From NCBI GenBank assembly GCA_964586145.1, contig CAZPHH010000016.1:1-64000 (forward strand): a DNA stretch of 64,000 bases, given 5' to 3'. A model generated the notes under the pieces. That model worked only from the letters and a program-made list of their open reading frames with translations. It made no database searches and had not been told where the DNA came from. This document shows, piece after piece, positions 43,936 to 53,734 of this stretch (its first letter is position 1; each line of letters begins with the position of its first letter). This DNA is from JAFGJQ01 sp964586145 (GTDB taxonomy: Bacteria > Planctomycetota > Phycisphaerae > UBA1845). The translations under genes were made by a program, and so were the position numbers.

Positions 43936-44090
43936 CTGGGACCGGCNNNNNNNNNNNNNNNNNNNNNNNNNNNNNNNNNNNNNNNNNNNNNNNNNNNNNN
44001 NNNNNNNNNNNNNNNNNNNNNNNNNNNNNNNNNNNNNNNNNNNNNNTGTGGGACCGGCTGCCTTTTGTGGGACCGGCTTTCGAGCCGGTC
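43936..44090 (+). repeat. TGTGGGACCGG repeat array interrupted by an assembly gap
   Basis: A partial unit (CTGGGACCGGC) precedes the 100-N gap. After it come a 19-bp unit (44047-44065) and a terminal unit (44066-44090) whose hairpin is GACCGGCT-TTCG-AGCCGGTC. The loop is TTCG here instead of TTCC, with the stem unchanged. The remaining gene-free DNA to 44487 contains only the palindrome at 44418. Confidence 0.85.
43947..44046. other. Assembly gap (100 N)
   Basis: 100 N inside a tandem palindromic repeat array; the array is probably longer than shown. Confidence 0.99.
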
Positions 44091-44417
44091 TTTGGGGGGT
44101 GGGCATTCCCGCGAACATCATACCCTGTGGCGAGAACATGGCGGGGGGTTGAGCAAGGCAACGTAAGAGGCGAGCGAAAGAAAGCAATCATGAGGGGAGC
44201 AGGAAACGCAAGAACGAAGAAACAGGAGAGATGCAGAAGGAGAGGGCCGAAGCCCGACGTGTCTGGCCGGCGCGGCGGGGGACTGCGGATGGGCGCTGGC
44301 CGGAGCGAACGCACGATTGCGGTCGTCGGAGGAGGGTTGGCCGTGGACGGTTGCGACACGGACTTCCTCGGCCCGGTCAGGGCGGAGGAGTTCGTGAGGC
44401 GGGTCCACGGGTTTCGT

Positions 44418-44433
44418 CCCGATGCTCATCGGG
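44418..44433. repeat. CCCGATG-ct-CATCGGG palindrome
   Basis: Perfect 7-bp stem, 55 bp before the end of the large minus-strand gene. Flanks (GGGTTTCGT, CCTGCGCCC) resemble those at 11737. It could serve as the terminator of the minus-strand operon. Confidence 0.4.
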
Positions 44434-44487
44434 CCTGCGCCCCGGCCAGACGTTTGGGCCTGTCCGAGGCCGCTCGCACGTTCGTCC

Positions 44488-47400
44488 CTACGGCGCCACG
44501 AACACCCACTTGGCCGCGTCCGCGTACACGCGCTGGTTCCAGCCGCTGTGCGGCTTGCCGCTGACCGTCGCTTCGGAGACGTTCACCGAGCCCGTGGCGG
44601 CGTCCTGCCCGGCCGCAAACCGGTACTGCCCCAGCGAGACCCAGGTGTTCGCGTTCGCGCCCTCCAAGCCGTCGGGGATCTGGTCTACCAGCAGAACGGC
44701 CTGCCCCTCTGCGTGCCGAATGGTGTACTGCGCGTCGTAGCAGTTCGCGCCGATGTCCCAGGTCACGAACACCTCGTAGACGCCGGGAGTGACGACATAT
44801 GGCACAAACGTCGCGTTGTCCGTGCCGGCGTTCGGCAGGTCATACGTGATGAAGCGGCTGCCCGTGCCCGTCAGGCCGGGGACGGTGCTCTTGATGGTGC
44901 TGTTGGCCCATGCCCCGTCCTCTGCGTAGGCCGGCGGCGGAGTCACGGCGCCCGTCGCGTCACGGGACTCCACCACCAGGTCCGGCACCGGCGTGACCGG
45001 GTCGCCGGCCTCGCGCAGCCGGAACCAGCGGAAGTCGGCCAGGTCCACGTCGCCGTCGTCGTCATAGTCGAAGACGACCAGGCAGTCGAAGCCCGGCGCG
45101 GGGGGCGAAGCCTCCGGACCGGCCATGCAGGCGGCGAACGACGCGTAGTCGTCAAGCTCCACGTCGCCGTCCCCGTCGGCGTCGCCCGCCCAGAAGAACT
45201 GCTCGTCCGCGCCCACGTCCACAAAGCCGGCCTGGACGCGGGGCTCGCCGTCGATGTCGGTCCGGCCCGCCGCGGCGACGAACGCGGGATTCCCCGCGTT
45301 GATGCACGGCGACCACCTCGGCAGATGGAAGTCACCCGCCGCCGCGTTCACAAAGACGGGATCGAGCGAGAAGTTCCCCTCGCCGGCGTAGCCGCCTTCC
45401 ACCGTGGAGAACGTGACGTTGACGCCGCCGCTGATCTGCGCGCCGCTGTTGCCCCACACGATGGAGTTCGTAATGTTCGCCATGACGCCCGACACATGTA
45501 CGCCGCCTGTCGTGCCGGCCGAATTGTTCGCAACCGTGCATTCACCGAGCGTCAGCGTCCCGCCGCCGGCGTACACGCCGCCGCCGGACCCGGTGGCCGT
45601 GTTGTTCACGATCCAGCAATCGCGCAGTTCGGTCGTTGCACTGGCGCTGTACACCGCGCCGCCGTCGGCACCGTGGTTGCCGTCCAGCACGCAGGATCCG
45701 AGCACCACGCTGCCGCCGCCCAGGTTCACCAGGGCCCGGCCGAGGTTCTCGCCGATGCGGTTCGCCGCGGCGCCGCCCGATCGCCGCACCGTCAGCGTGC
45801 TGCTGTCGGCGTTGTACGTCTTGATGCCCTCCTGTCCGCAATACGTCACAACCAGCCCGCCGTCGATGAGCCAGTCCGTGTAGGCCGACTCGACGGCCAG
45901 GCCCCGCGATGCGCTGTGCGTGATGGTTAGGTGGGTTGCGGTCACCGTCTGCCGGCCGCTGGCGTCACCCGGCGACGCGGACGACCGCTGCAGTACGGCC
46001 GCGCCGGAATTGGCCTGAGTGCTGCCGAACATCGTGGCCGCCGCCCGCTGGTTCAGGCCCGCGACGGTGGCGACGTGGCCGGGCAGGCTGCCGGCCACCG
46101 TGACATTCTCCAGCGTCAGCGTCCAGGCGCCGGCCTGAGCCGTGGGGTTCTGCTCGTCGATCACCAGCCCGTACGCGCCGGTGTTGTGTCCCGCCGCCAC
46201 GAACGCGGGCACCAGGACCAGATCTCGCAGCGTGTAGTGGTGCTGAATGGGGATGTCCAGGTACAGGCCGCAGCTCGAAGAGAAGTCCGCCGGAACGCCG
46301 GGCGACACCACGACGGTCACCGGCACGCCGTTGCCGTCCGCGTCGCCGTTGAGGGTCACGTCGTCCCAGGCGTCCACCACGATGACGCCGGTTTCCACCA
46401 GGGTGTCGCAGGTGACGTTGATGATGTTCGGCTCTTCCGATTCGTGGGTCTTGAGCCAGGCAAGGGCGTCGCGGAGGGTGGCAAACCGCCCCGGTGAACC
46501 GCCCACGCCGTCCACCTCCACCCGGTTGTCCAGCACGAACTTCGTGGCGTCGCCGCGGAAGACGTGGTTCCCGTCCGTCGGCCACGCCTGCGTGTTGTCC
46601 CACACCACGGTGCCCGCCGTGCCGGCGGCGAAGTAGAAGCTCTGATCACCCACCGGCACCCATTGGTTCAGCCCGGCGGGGTCCGCCTGGTCCCAGAGGA
46701 ACCGCACGGACCCGTGTGCGTGGTTCACCGTCACGCCGACGTCATGCACGTTCGGGCTGCTTTCGTTGCAGGTGACGTAGACGCGATACCAGCCGGCCTC
46801 GGGCAGGTCCGGTCGATACGTACACGTCTGCGTCCGGTCCGTCGTCACCCAACGATAGCGGCAGTCACCCTCTGTGCAACCCAAAGCGTAGCTGTCATAC
46901 TGCGAGCTGCCGGTCATGCCGGTGTCGACGTATGCCGGTGCCCCGTCGTCCGTCTCCACGATGTGCTCGGTGACGCCCACGTTCTCCAGAAGGGGTACGC
47001 GGCGCAGCCCCTTGGTGACTTCCGCCGCGCTGTAGACGGTGCGCCAGCGATGCACGATGCCATAGTCCGTGCCCCGCGCCTCATACACCTCGTGGTCGCC
47101 CCAGCCGTCGCCCGACAGGTAGAGGTAGATGTGCCCGCTCTGGTCGTTGTTGTACCGATAGCAGATCGCGTCTCCGTACAGCAGATCGGCGCGGTCCACC
47201 TCGGACCAGCGCGAATCCGGCCGGATGTAGTTGTAGGTGCTCGGGCCGTGCCGATCCACGCGGTACGGCGTCCAGCGGTCGATGGACCAGCACTTGCTCA
47301 CGAAGCCCGAGCAATCCGCCCCGCCGAACGCGCGGTTGTCCGGGTCCCAGTTCCCGCCACCCCAGACGTAGGGCGATCCGATGGCGGTCACGCCGTAGTT

Positions 47401-47499
47401 CAGAATGTCCTGCCGGGTTTTCGTCGGCATCTGTGCGAAGGCTGCGGTGAACGTTACCGTGGCCGTGAGTACGGGCGGAATGAATCGGTGCAGTTTCAT
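44488..47499 (-). CDS. Large secreted NlpC/P60-like protein with golvesin, beta-helix and dockerin modules
   Basis: 1003-aa exported multidomain protein. Signal peptide 1-23. An NlpC/P60-type peptidase domain follows, with Cys63 in GGADCSGFVSKCW and His123 in SGHIYLYLSG, the expected catalytic pair. Residues ~175-320 look like a golvesin/xanthan-lyase C-terminal domain (YVDTGMTGSSQY, WVPVGDQSFYF). A right-handed parallel beta-helix spans roughly 330-740 (NNTATGSGGGVYAGGG, TNSIVWGNSG). Dockerin-like EF-hands lie near 768 (DADGDGDVELDDY) and 808 (DDDGDVDLADF). A second golvesin-like domain closes it (WVSLGQYRFAAG). It starts within the stop of the partner gene (4-bp overlap). It may cleave peptidoglycan or another amide substrate; this is unproven. 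Confidence 0.85.
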   Translation of the reverse strand: MKLHRFIPPVLTATVTFTAAFAQMPTKTRQDILNYGVTAIGSPYVWGGGNWDPDNRAFGGADCSGFVSKCWSIDRWTPYRVDRHGPSTYNYIRPDSRWSEVDRADLLYGDAICYRYNNDQSGHIYLYLSGDGWGDHEVYEARGTDYGIVHRWRTVYSAAEVTKGLRRVPLLENVGVTEHIVETDDGAPAYVDTGMTGSSQYDSYALGCTEGDCRYRWVTTDRTQTCTYRPDLPEAGWYRVYVTCNESSPNVHDVGVTVNHAHGSVRFLWDQADPAGLNQWVPVGDQSFYFAAGTAGTVVWDNTQAWPTDGNHVFRGDATKFVLDNRVEVDGVGGSPGRFATLRDALAWLKTHESEEPNIINVTCDTLVETGVIVVDAWDDVTLNGDADGNGVPVTVVVSPGVPADFSSSCGLYLDIPIQHHYTLRDLVLVPAFVAAGHNTGAYGLVIDEQNPTAQAGAWTLTLENVTVAGSLPGHVATVAGLNQRAAATMFGSTQANSGAAVLQRSSASPGDASGRQTVTATHLTITHSASRGLAVESAYTDWLIDGGLVVTYCGQEGIKTYNADSSTLTVRRSGGAAANRIGENLGRALVNLGGGSVVLGSCVLDGNHGADGGAVYSASATTELRDCWIVNNTATGSGGGVYAGGGTLTLGECTVANNSAGTTGGVHVSGVMANITNSIVWGNSGAQISGGVNVTFSTVEGGYAGEGNFSLDPVFVNAAAGDFHLPRWSPCINAGNPAFVAAAGRTDIDGEPRVQAGFVDVGADEQFFWAGDADGDGDVELDDYASFAACMAGPEASPPAPGFDCLVVFDYDDDGDVDLADFRWFRLREAGDPVTPVPDLVVESRDATGAVTPPPAYAEDGAWANSTIKSTVPGLTGTGSRFITYDLPNAGTDNATFVPYVVTPGVYEVFVTWDIGANCYDAQYTIRHAEGQAVLLVDQIPDGLEGANANTWVSLGQYRFAAGQDAATGSVNVSEATVSGKPHSGWNQRVYADAAKWVFVAP

Positions 47500-48500
47500 G
47501 GCCGGCTCCTTTCCCCCTCAAGCTCTGCGAAGGTCCAGCGCACGAACTGCACTCCCTCCTCCGTGGTCTGCATCTGGATCAGTTCGCCCGATGCGGTCAC
47601 AAAGATCTTCCGGTAGTGGTCCGTGACGTACGCGTCGGGCAGCACCCGCACGCCATCCGGCCGCCCGTCCGACCCCAGCCGGGTCACCAGCAGATCAGAC
47701 TCCACGGTCCCCTCGGCGAGACGGTCTGCTCGCCGAACGGCCACGTACGTCCGGCCGTCGCCGTCCGTCTCCAGCGCCGTCACGGCGGCCACCCGGCCCG
47801 GGAACCGCAGGGCATAAAGGCCCTGCTCGTCCGCCTCCGTCCCGACGCGAAGCTGGACCGCTCCATCCGCCAGCTTGCGGGCATGAACAAACCGGCTGCC
47901 CGCGATCGGCCGGCCGGGCACGTTTCGCACCACCGACGCCGCCTGGCCGGACCGAACTCCGCTCGCATCCAGTTCGAACACGCGGTCGTGTCGCTCCTCG
48001 ATCCAGACCCGGTGGCCGTCCGCCGCGACGGCGGAAGGCAGCGAAATCGTGTCCGGCACCCTGGCCTGGTAGCGCAATGCGCCGTTCGCCTCGAACACAC
48101 GGAACTCACGCCGCACAAACGCGTCGAGGACAGTCACGGTCCCATCGGGTGCCACGTGCAGGAAGTCGGCCGTATGCGTGTTGATTTCGATGCCGCGAGC
48201 GGACCCGCTGGCCAGGTCGAACACTTGGACCCGGGCGTTCACCGGGTCGAGGACGTACAGCGTGCCGTTAACCAGGGCGAAATCCATCGGCCCCGGCCGG
48301 GAGGCTTCGTCTCGCTTGCCGAATTCCCCGAGCCCGGCTCCCCAATCGCCCCGGAGAATCACCTCGCCCGAGGTCGGTTCGGTTTCACCCGTCGGTTCCG
48401 GCACGTCCACCGCCGTCGCCGGCGCGCCCGCGCTCCAGGCCGGCATCCCCAGGCAGACCACCCCGGCCGCCAGCCTCCTCCACCGAGTCCATTGCCGCAT
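47496..48500 (-). CDS. Secreted NHL-like propeller protein
   Basis: 334-aa protein with signal peptide (MRQWTRWRRLAAGVVCLGMPAWSAGA). The body has blade-like repeats: PMDFALVNGTLYVLDPVNARVQVFDL, DFLHVAPDGTVTVLDAFVRREFRVFE, AVAADGHRVWIEE, VTALETDGDGRTYVAVR. This is an NHL/six-bladed beta-propeller pattern, usually a binding scaffold. It overlaps the large NlpC/P60-like gene by 4 bp (ATGA), so the two products are made together and probably act together outside the cell. Confidence 0.7.
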   Translation of the reverse strand: MRQWTRWRRLAAGVVCLGMPAWSAGAPATAVDVPEPTGETEPTSGEVILRGDWGAGLGEFGKRDEASRPGPMDFALVNGTLYVLDPVNARVQVFDLASGSARGIEINTHTADFLHVAPDGTVTVLDAFVRREFRVFEANGALRYQARVPDTISLPSAVAADGHRVWIEERHDRVFELDASGVRSGQAASVVRNVPGRPIAGSRFVHARKLADGAVQLRVGTEADEQGLYALRFPGRVAAVTALETDGDGRTYVAVRRADRLAEGTVESDLLVTRLGSDGRPDGVRVLPDAYVTDHYRKIFVTASGELIQMQTTEEGVQFVRWTFAELEGERSRP

Positions 48501-48665
48501 GATTGTGCTCTCGCTTTCAAGGTGCGATAACCGATCGGCAGGCTCGTCCGCCGACCGGCTGCTCCTTTCGTCCCTATCCTACACAATTGCACCCCCAAAA
48601 CCCAAACCGGTACTCGGGGGCGAGCCAGCCCCCCCCACGGATGCCGCAGATGTGCCAATAAAGAA

Positions 48666-48689
48666 GGCGACCGTCGTTTGAGGGTCGCC
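48666..48689 (-). terminator. Terminator of the small basic protein gene
   Basis: Stem GGCGACC/GGTCGCC with a 10-nt loop. Read on the minus strand it is followed by TTCTTTATT. It lies 62 nt past the stop of the gene ending at 48752. Confidence 0.6.
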
Positions 48690-48751
48690 TCTGGGCTCGT
48701 TGCGTTGGATGGGGTATGGTTCAGCACCGCACAGCGATGCAGTCGCCGGTA

Positions 48752-49192
48752 TCAGTGCGGGAACCGGAAGGTCTTTCCCTTCCAGGTCTGTGACGTGGCC
48801 ACAATCCAGTTGTTGCCCTTGCCCGGGCACACAGCCTTGATGGGCGTCTTGCCAAACTTCCTGGTCAGCGTGTACTTCGCGCTGGCGGGGCTGTTGAAGG
48901 TTTTGCTGGTCTTGGACCAGCGCTTCAACTGCGAGTTCGAGACGGTCTGGATCACCGCCCCCTTTTCCACCCACTTGGCGAGGGTGTTCAGGTTGGACGG
49001 GGTCGCGCCTCCGCTCTTGCTGCCCTGCGTCTGGCGGTAGAGCGTCTGGTACGACGTGATCTTGTTCTTGAAGTTGCTGCTGACGGTCCGGTACGTGGGC
49101 TTGTTCGACGTGTTCTTCGAGTAGTAGCCCTTGGTCGAACCGCTACGGCGGCGCGAGCTCGAGCCCCGACTTCGATAACCTCTCATAGGCAT
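48752..49192 (-). CDS. Small, very basic Ser/Thr/Lys-rich protein of unknown function
   Basis: 146-aa protein with an unusual composition: an Arg/Ser-rich N-terminus (MRGYRSRGSSSRRRSGST), many Lys, Asn, Gln and Thr, and very few acidic residues. A central segment (TPSNLNTLAKWVEKGAVIQTVSNSQLKRWSK) looks like a folded helical domain. The end, GNNWIVATSQTWKGKTFRFPH, looks like beta strands. There is no signal peptide. It has its own terminator and a start region containing AGGGAGAAAG. The composition suggests nucleic-acid binding or a structural phage or virus-like protein; neither is shown. No family recognised. Confidence 0.6.
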   Translation of the reverse strand: MPMRGYRSRGSSSRRRSGSTKGYYSKNTSNKPTYRTVSSNFKNKITSYQTLYRQTQGSKSGGATPSNLNTLAKWVEKGAVIQTVSNSQLKRWSKTSKTFNSPASAKYTLTRKFGKTPIKAVCPGKGNNWIVATSQTWKGKTFRFPH

Positions 49193-49484
49193 AGGCTTTC
49201 TCCCTTGTTAGTTCAACGCAACGCGCCAATTAGGGTCGATGGTCAGTCATCGACCCGGTGCCAGAGCGACTTTAGATTTTTGTCCCAATGTCGATCCTGC
49301 GTATCGGACCCTGCGCCCGCCTGCCCAAACCCGACGAGGTCGGCACGGGAGTCAAGCCGCTGGCGGGGCGGGCCGATCTACAGCCGGGGCGCGTCCTCCC
49401 GTGGAGTCTCGCTGCCGCCGGGTCGTCCAATTCCCGGTTACGCGTACGGCACCGTCTCCCCGGGCGAGCGACGCGGGTCGGCGG

Positions 49485-50990
49485 ATGACAAAATCGGTCA
49501 CCGAGATGATCCAGACGATTCTCACTGCGGACAATCTGCCGTCGCTGCCTGCCGTGGCCCTGCGCGTGCTGGATCTTGCCGATCAGGCGGACGCCTCGAC
49601 GGCTGACATCGCCGATGCCATCGAAAAAGACCCGGCCCTGGCGGCCCGTGTCCTCAAGATGGTCAATTCGTCGCTTTTCGGGCTGCCCAACCCGGTGGGA
49701 TCGGTCCAGCACGCCACGGTCGTGCTCGGGCTGCGAACGGTCCGCGTGCTGGCCCTGAGCTTCTCGCTGGTGGAGTCCCTGACCGACCCCCAGGCGGCGG
49801 CCTTCGACTTCCAATTGTACTGGCGGCGTTCGCTGACCACGGCCGTGCTGGCCAAGCTCGTCGCCGAGGCGGTGGACATCAACCGCCGCGACGAGGCGCT
49901 GGTGGGCGGCCTGCTCTGCGACATCGGCCTCATGGCCGCCGCCCGCACCGCTCCGGAACAGTACGCCCCGGTCTGGCAGGCCCGCCGGACGCGTCGCGTT
50001 CCCGTTCAGGTCGTCGAGCAGGAGAAGTTCGGCATTACCCACGCCACGGTCGGCCGCGAGCTTCTCCAGAAATGGAACCTGCCCGCGGAGATCTGTCAGG
50101 CGGTGGCGACTCACCACGGCGAGGGTCTGGACGCCATGCCGGCGGAAGACCGGATGCTGGCCACGACCACATACACTGCGGGCACGCTTGCGGACGTGTT
50201 CTGCGGCGACACCTCCTCCACCGAACTGGATTCTGTGATCCAGCGCTGCGCTGCGCTCACCAAAATCCCGGAGTCTCGGTTGCATAGCATTCTGGAACGC
50301 CTGGACGGCCAGCTCAAGGAGATCGCCGACCTGTTCTCCGTTTCCATCGGAACGCCCGTCACATACCAGCAATTGCGGGATCGGGCGGTCGCCAAACTGG
50401 CCGCGCTCTCGCTGAGCGCCGAGCGCGAAAATGCGCAGGCCCGCTCCCGTCTGGAGGAGGTGACCACCTGGGCGGAGGATCTGGAACGACGGGCCACGAT
50501 GGATCCGCTCACCCGGGTTGCGAACCGGGCCGCCTTTGACAATCACCTGAAGACCACGATCGAGTCGGCTGAACGCGAGCGGGGCGCCGTCGGCCTCATG
50601 ATGCTCGATCTGGATCGTTTCAAGGAGCTGAACGACACCTTCGGCCACCCCGCCGGCGATGAAGCCCTGCGACGGGTCGGTGGCGTGCTGAATCAGGTTG
50701 TCCAGGCCCCTCGGATGGTCGCCCGCGTCGGCGGGGAGGAGTTCGCCGTTATCGTCGACAAGGTCACACCTCGCGAAGTGCGCGATCTGGCCGAGCAGAT
50801 CCGCACGCGCGTCATGGACCTGGGAATCCCCTGCACCAACCAGCAAACCCGTCTGACCGTCAGCGTCGGTGTGGTTCACACCCACTTCCAGCATGAGCTG
50901 GTCGATGCCGCCGAGTTGGTGGCCCGCGCGGACGAACGCCTCTACGACGCCAAGAAGGGCGGACGCAACCGCGTCGAGATCACCTACTGA
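49485..50990 (+). CDS. HDOD-GGDEF signalling protein (putative diguanylate cyclase)
   Basis: 501-aa cytoplasmic protein. The HDOD domain (residues ~15-215) starts at LPSLPAVALRVLDLADQADAST, with KDPALAARVLKMVNSSLFG and VATHHGE. A linker and coiled coil (~300-330) lead to a GGDEF domain with DPLTRVANRAAFD and the active-site GGEEF at residues 416-420. The intact GGEEF suggests that it makes cyclic di-GMP; the HDOD part is a protein-interaction module used in signalling. ATG 49485 was chosen; the frame is open to 49239 without homology. It converges with the DUF962 gene with a 7-bp 3' overlap. Confidence 0.9.
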   Translation: MTKSVTEMIQTILTADNLPSLPAVALRVLDLADQADASTADIADAIEKDPALAARVLKMVNSSLFGLPNPVGSVQHATVVLGLRTVRVLALSFSLVESLTDPQAAAFDFQLYWRRSLTTAVLAKLVAEAVDINRRDEALVGGLLCDIGLMAAARTAPEQYAPVWQARRTRRVPVQVVEQEKFGITHATVGRELLQKWNLPAEICQAVATHHGEGLDAMPAEDRMLATTTYTAGTLADVFCGDTSSTELDSVIQRCAALTKIPESRLHSILERLDGQLKEIADLFSVSIGTPVTYQQLRDRAVAKLAALSLSAERENAQARSRLEEVTTWAEDLERRATMDPLTRVANRAAFDNHLKTTIESAERERGAVGLMMLDLDRFKELNDTFGHPAGDEALRRVGGVLNQVVQAPRMVARVGGEEFAVIVDKVTPREVRDLAEQIRTRVMDLGIPCTNQQTRLTVSVGVVHTHFQHELVDAAELVARADERLYDAKKGGRNRVEITY

Positions 50991-51307
50991 CGCTCACACT
51001 CTCCCCGGTCCGCACCGGTCGCCGGCCGGTAGCGGCGCGACACCGCCACATACGGCCGGCCGAGCAGCCGCTTGATGACGATGACCTCTCCCAGATCGTT
51101 CCCCTCGATCCGGTGGCCGACCCATTGGAGCAGGTAGCTCACCCCGACCAGCACCACCGGGCGATACCACAAATCCCAGCGCCACTCGACGAGCTGCCAG
51201 ACCGCCACGCCGCCGGCCAGCGGCAGCAGGGGGATGCCGATCGCGTGAAGAACGCGGGAGGCCGGGTGCTGATGCCGCTCCAACCATCGATGAAGCCATC
51301 CGAACAT
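50984..51307 (-). CDS. DUF962/Mpo1-like small membrane protein
   Basis: 107-aa protein with two hydrophobic segments. HQHPASRVLHAIGIPLLPLAG and LLQWVGHRIEGNDLG carry the conserved His/Asn residues of the Mpo1/DUF962 family, whose yeast member is an Fe-dependent dioxygenase acting on hydroxy fatty acids. Whether the bacterial protein does the same is unknown. A start at 51307 or three codons earlier is possible. Its 3' end overlaps the convergent HDOD-GGDEF gene by 7 bp. The 51308-51600 gap before groEL1 shows no CIRCE element. Confidence 0.75.
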   Translation of the reverse strand: MFGWLHRWLERHQHPASRVLHAIGIPLLPLAGGVAVWQLVEWRWDLWYRPVVLVGVSYLLQWVGHRIEGNDLGEVIVIKRLLGRPYVAVSRRYRPATGADRGECERQ

Positions 51308-51600
51308 GGCTCGCATGGTATCCGGGGAGTTTGCCGTCGTCAGCGTTGAACTCTCCGCGCGGCCTGTCAAATTGGCACGGACGCCCCTGCGGCCGACCCC
51401 GTTCTGCCAAGCTGGCAGGGGCCCGGTGCCTGCCCCCTCCGCCGACCATGGAGTTATCGTTCGTTCTGCCAATGGGTTAGGCGAATCCCCAAAACCCCAA
51501 AACGCTGGCATCGAGGCTGCACATGGGGGAAAGAGGAACCGGTCTAGGCACAGGGGACAGTCCGGTCGGAATGCGGATTACCAGAAGGAGATGATCAACT

Positions 51601-53247
<1,647 letters not shown>

Positions 53248-53365
53248 CGCCGCGGACGCACCGGCCCCGTGGGGGTCCGGTCGCTGCGGAGGCAGACGGA
53301 CGGAATCAAACCATCCAAGAGATACAGGACCCTGGCAGGGAACGAGCAACGGAGGATATCCCACA

Positions 53366-53680
53366 ATGGCTACCGCAACCGCAAAGAAGCTGAAACTCAG
53401 GCCCCTGGACGACCGCGTCGTGGTGCATCCCACCGAGGCCGAAGAGCGAACCGCGGGCGGCATTCTGCTGCCCGACACCGCGCGGGAGAAGCCGCAGCGC
53501 GGCACCGTCGTCACCGCCGGTCCGGGCAAGCTGCTGGACAGCGGCAAGCGCGGCACGATGGACGTCAAGGAAGGCGACGAGATCGTATACGGCAAGTACT
53601 CGGGCACCGAGGTGGAAGTCAGCGGCGAGAAGTACGTGATTCTCCGCGAGAGTGATATCCTCGCCGTCGTGGGCAAGTAA
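53366..53680 (+). CDS. groES: Co-chaperonin GroES
   Basis: 104-aa lid protein of the GroEL chamber. LRPLDDRVVVHPTEAEERTAGGILLPDTA holds the mobile loop, whose GGILLP contacts GroEL. GDEIVYGKYSGTEVEVSGEKYVILRESDILAVV closes the fold. Slightly longer than usual through an N-terminal MATATAKKLK. It is shared between two GroELs on either side and preceded by GGAGGATATC. Confidence 0.96.
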   Translation: MATATAKKLKLRPLDDRVVVHPTEAEERTAGGILLPDTAREKPQRGTVVTAGPGKLLDSGKRGTMDVKEGDEIVYGKYSGTEVEVSGEKYVILRESDILAVVGK

Positions 53681-53734
53681 GGCAAACGCAGCCAAGCGGT
53701 CCGCCGAACGGATCGAGACGACAGGAGCAAGTCA

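Noticed and set aside
51308..51600. CIRCE/HrcA operator before groEL1
   Set aside because: No TTAGCACTC...GAGTGCTAA inverted repeat is present in the upstream gap.
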